DNA of 64,000 bases from Gastracanthus pulcherrimus (taxonomy: Eukaryota; Arthropoda; Insecta; Hymenoptera; Pteromalidae), in the NCBI GenBank assembly GCA_949152435.1, contig OX424576.1, positions 57,659,669 to 57,723,668 of the forward strand, given 5' to 3'. This document shows, in pieces, positions 63,293 through 64,000 of this stretch; position 1 is the first letter of the stretch; each line of letters begins with the position of its first letter. Under the pieces are notes generated by a model. The model was not told where the DNA came from, made no database searches, and was given only the letters and a program-made list of their open reading frames with translations. The position numbers and the translations under genes are program-made.

Positions 63293-63379
63293 CTGTTTAT
63301 CGACAAAGAACATAGTTTGATTTGTAAGATTTATACGCTAATTGTTTTAATGATAAAGTCAATATTGCATGATATTTAC

Positions 63380-63582
63380 CCAGTGATTTCTTCGGTCACT
63401 GTATGCTCGACTTGTAGCCTGGCATTCACTTCAATAAAGTAGAAATTTCCCGATTCGTCAGCCAGAAATTCGACTGTTCCTGCGTTAGCGTAACCAACGT
63501 GTTTGGCTAATCTGACGGCATGCTCCGTCATCTTGTCGCGCACCTTTGGATCTAGACTTGGTGCTGGAGCTATTTCCACAAC
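63380..63582 (-). CDS. PC: Pyruvate carboxylase, exon (ATP-grasp catalytic segment)
   Basis: Acceptor TTTTAAG at 63583-63589; donor GTAAATATC. It encodes VVEIAPAPSLDPKVR, GTVEFLADESGNFYFIEV and NARLQVEHTVTEEITG. The Glu and Asn-x-Arg-x-Gln-x-Glu-His residues bind Mg-ATP and bicarbonate in biotin carboxylases, and all are present, so nothing suggests decay. Confidence 0.96.
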
Positions 63583-63651
63583 CTTAAAAGCAATAGCAAA
63601 TTGAATATTTTATAGCAGACGAAAAGTACATAATTGCAGTTGAAAGTATAC

Positions 63652-63863
63652 CTTTTGATGGCGACGCTGAACAGAGCAATCGCGTTCATAAAGATGAACG
63701 ACGTTACCTGCGTGGTCGCCGAGTAATTGAACTTCGATGTGACGCGGCCTCTCGATGAATTTTTCAATAAACATAGCACCGTTACCAAAAGCAGCCTTAG
63801 CCTCGGAAGACGCGCGATCGAACATCTCACGTACTTCTTCCATTTGTTTGACGACTCTCATAC
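63652..63863 (-). CDS. PC: Pyruvate carboxylase, exon (ATP-grasp, central part)
   Basis: Acceptor CAACCAAG at 63864-63871; donor GTATACTTT. It encodes MRVVKQMEEVREMFDRASSE, GAMFIEKFIERPRHIEVQLL and ERDCSVQRRHQK. The RRHQK motif is invariant in the family. Both junctions keep frame. Confidence 0.96.
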
Positions 63864-63935
63864 CTTGGTTGCAGAACAATTTATTGCACTGTCGAGACTA
63901 TTCCATTTAAACATAAATGTGACCATTTCGCTTAC

Positions 63936-64000
63936 CTCGTCCACCACCGCCGTAAGCGGCTTTGAATATAACTGGCAGTCCATATTTTGTGCAAAACTCT
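63936..64000 (-). CDS. PC: Pyruvate carboxylase, partial exon (glycine-rich ATP loop), cut by window edge
   Basis: Pyruvate carboxylase makes oxaloacetate from pyruvate and bicarbonate in mitochondria, using ATP and biotin. It feeds gluconeogenesis and the citric acid cycle. This partial exon encodes EFCTKYGLPVIFKAAYGGGG and ends at donor GTAAGCGAA (63935-63927). The glycine-rich loop completed across the junction (GGGGRG) closes over ATP. The mitochondrial signal and the rest of the N terminus lie beyond base 64000. The exons here are GC-richer than everything else in the window and show normal purifying-type conservation, so this is a live host gene. Confidence 0.96.

Overview
This is a 64-kb window of AT-rich animal nuclear DNA, almost certainly from an arthropod and probably an insect. 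The evidence is spliced host exons with GT-AG introns, a Maverick/Polinton element, Kolobok-like, mariner and LINE elements, dozens of palindromic MITEs, and long (TA)n, (GT)n and (GA)n tracts. I cannot fix the order of insect from sequence alone.

The only recognisable host gene is at the right edge. Five exons of pyruvate carboxylase on the minus strand (62572-64000) encode the biotin carboxylase half of the enzyme, and all their splice phases agree. The transferase and biotinyl half should lie to the left, but I see no further exon down to base 1. If the assembly is right, the rest of the window is one intron longer than 62 kb, filled with nested mobile DNA.

Layout from left to right. 1-10.9 kb: a TA-flanked DNA element cut by the window edge, a TTAA-type MITE, a 2.3-kb inverted-repeat transposon carrying an uncharacterised gene, a GC-rich island at 6.5-7.1 kb, a TGCAG-rich repeat and a 669-bp palindromic MITE. 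11130-31641: a complete-ended 20.5-kb Maverick/Polinton with 75-bp terminal inverted repeats and the 6-bp duplication ACTATA. It sits in a tandem repeat of roughly 0.24-kb units. It carries, mostly broken, a major capsid protein, a minor capsid (penton) protein, an adenovirus-type cysteine protease with a hydrophobic head, a parvovirus-like phospholipase A2 domain, an FtsK/HerA packaging ATPase, two conserved accessory proteins, a retrovirus-type integrase with chromodomain, and a protein-primed family B DNA polymerase. It also holds a spliced serine-rich gene, an uncharacterised cysteine-rich gene and a mariner fragment, and its polymerase is split by two later insertions.

32093-41989: a 9.9-kb segment bounded by 1.3-1.8-kb inverted repeats. 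Each arm carries a tRNA-like sequence, and between them lies a LINE with ORF1, endonuclease, reverse transcriptase and RNase H. 42-47 kb: LINE debris, minisatellites, a GC-rich hairpin and a TTAA MITE. 47.3-51.6 kb: a second LINE split by an 800-bp TA-flanked element, followed by two unrecognised reading frames. 52.8-56.7 kb: minisatellites and a 1.5-kb palindrome with a nested MITE. 56697-59321: a 2.6-kb Kolobok-type transposon with TTAA duplication and an apparently intact 536-residue transposase. 59.3-62.5 kb: palindromic repeats before the host exons.

How the parts relate: the Maverick is a dead virus-like element that once held its own replication, integration and virion genes, with divergent promoters at about 14.6 and 24.9 kb. 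Insertions inside it, and inside the second LINE and the palindrome, have clean target duplications, so the order of events can be read. The youngest-looking unit is the Kolobok element. Its ends resemble those of a 189-bp MITE at 46.2 kb, which it may mobilise.
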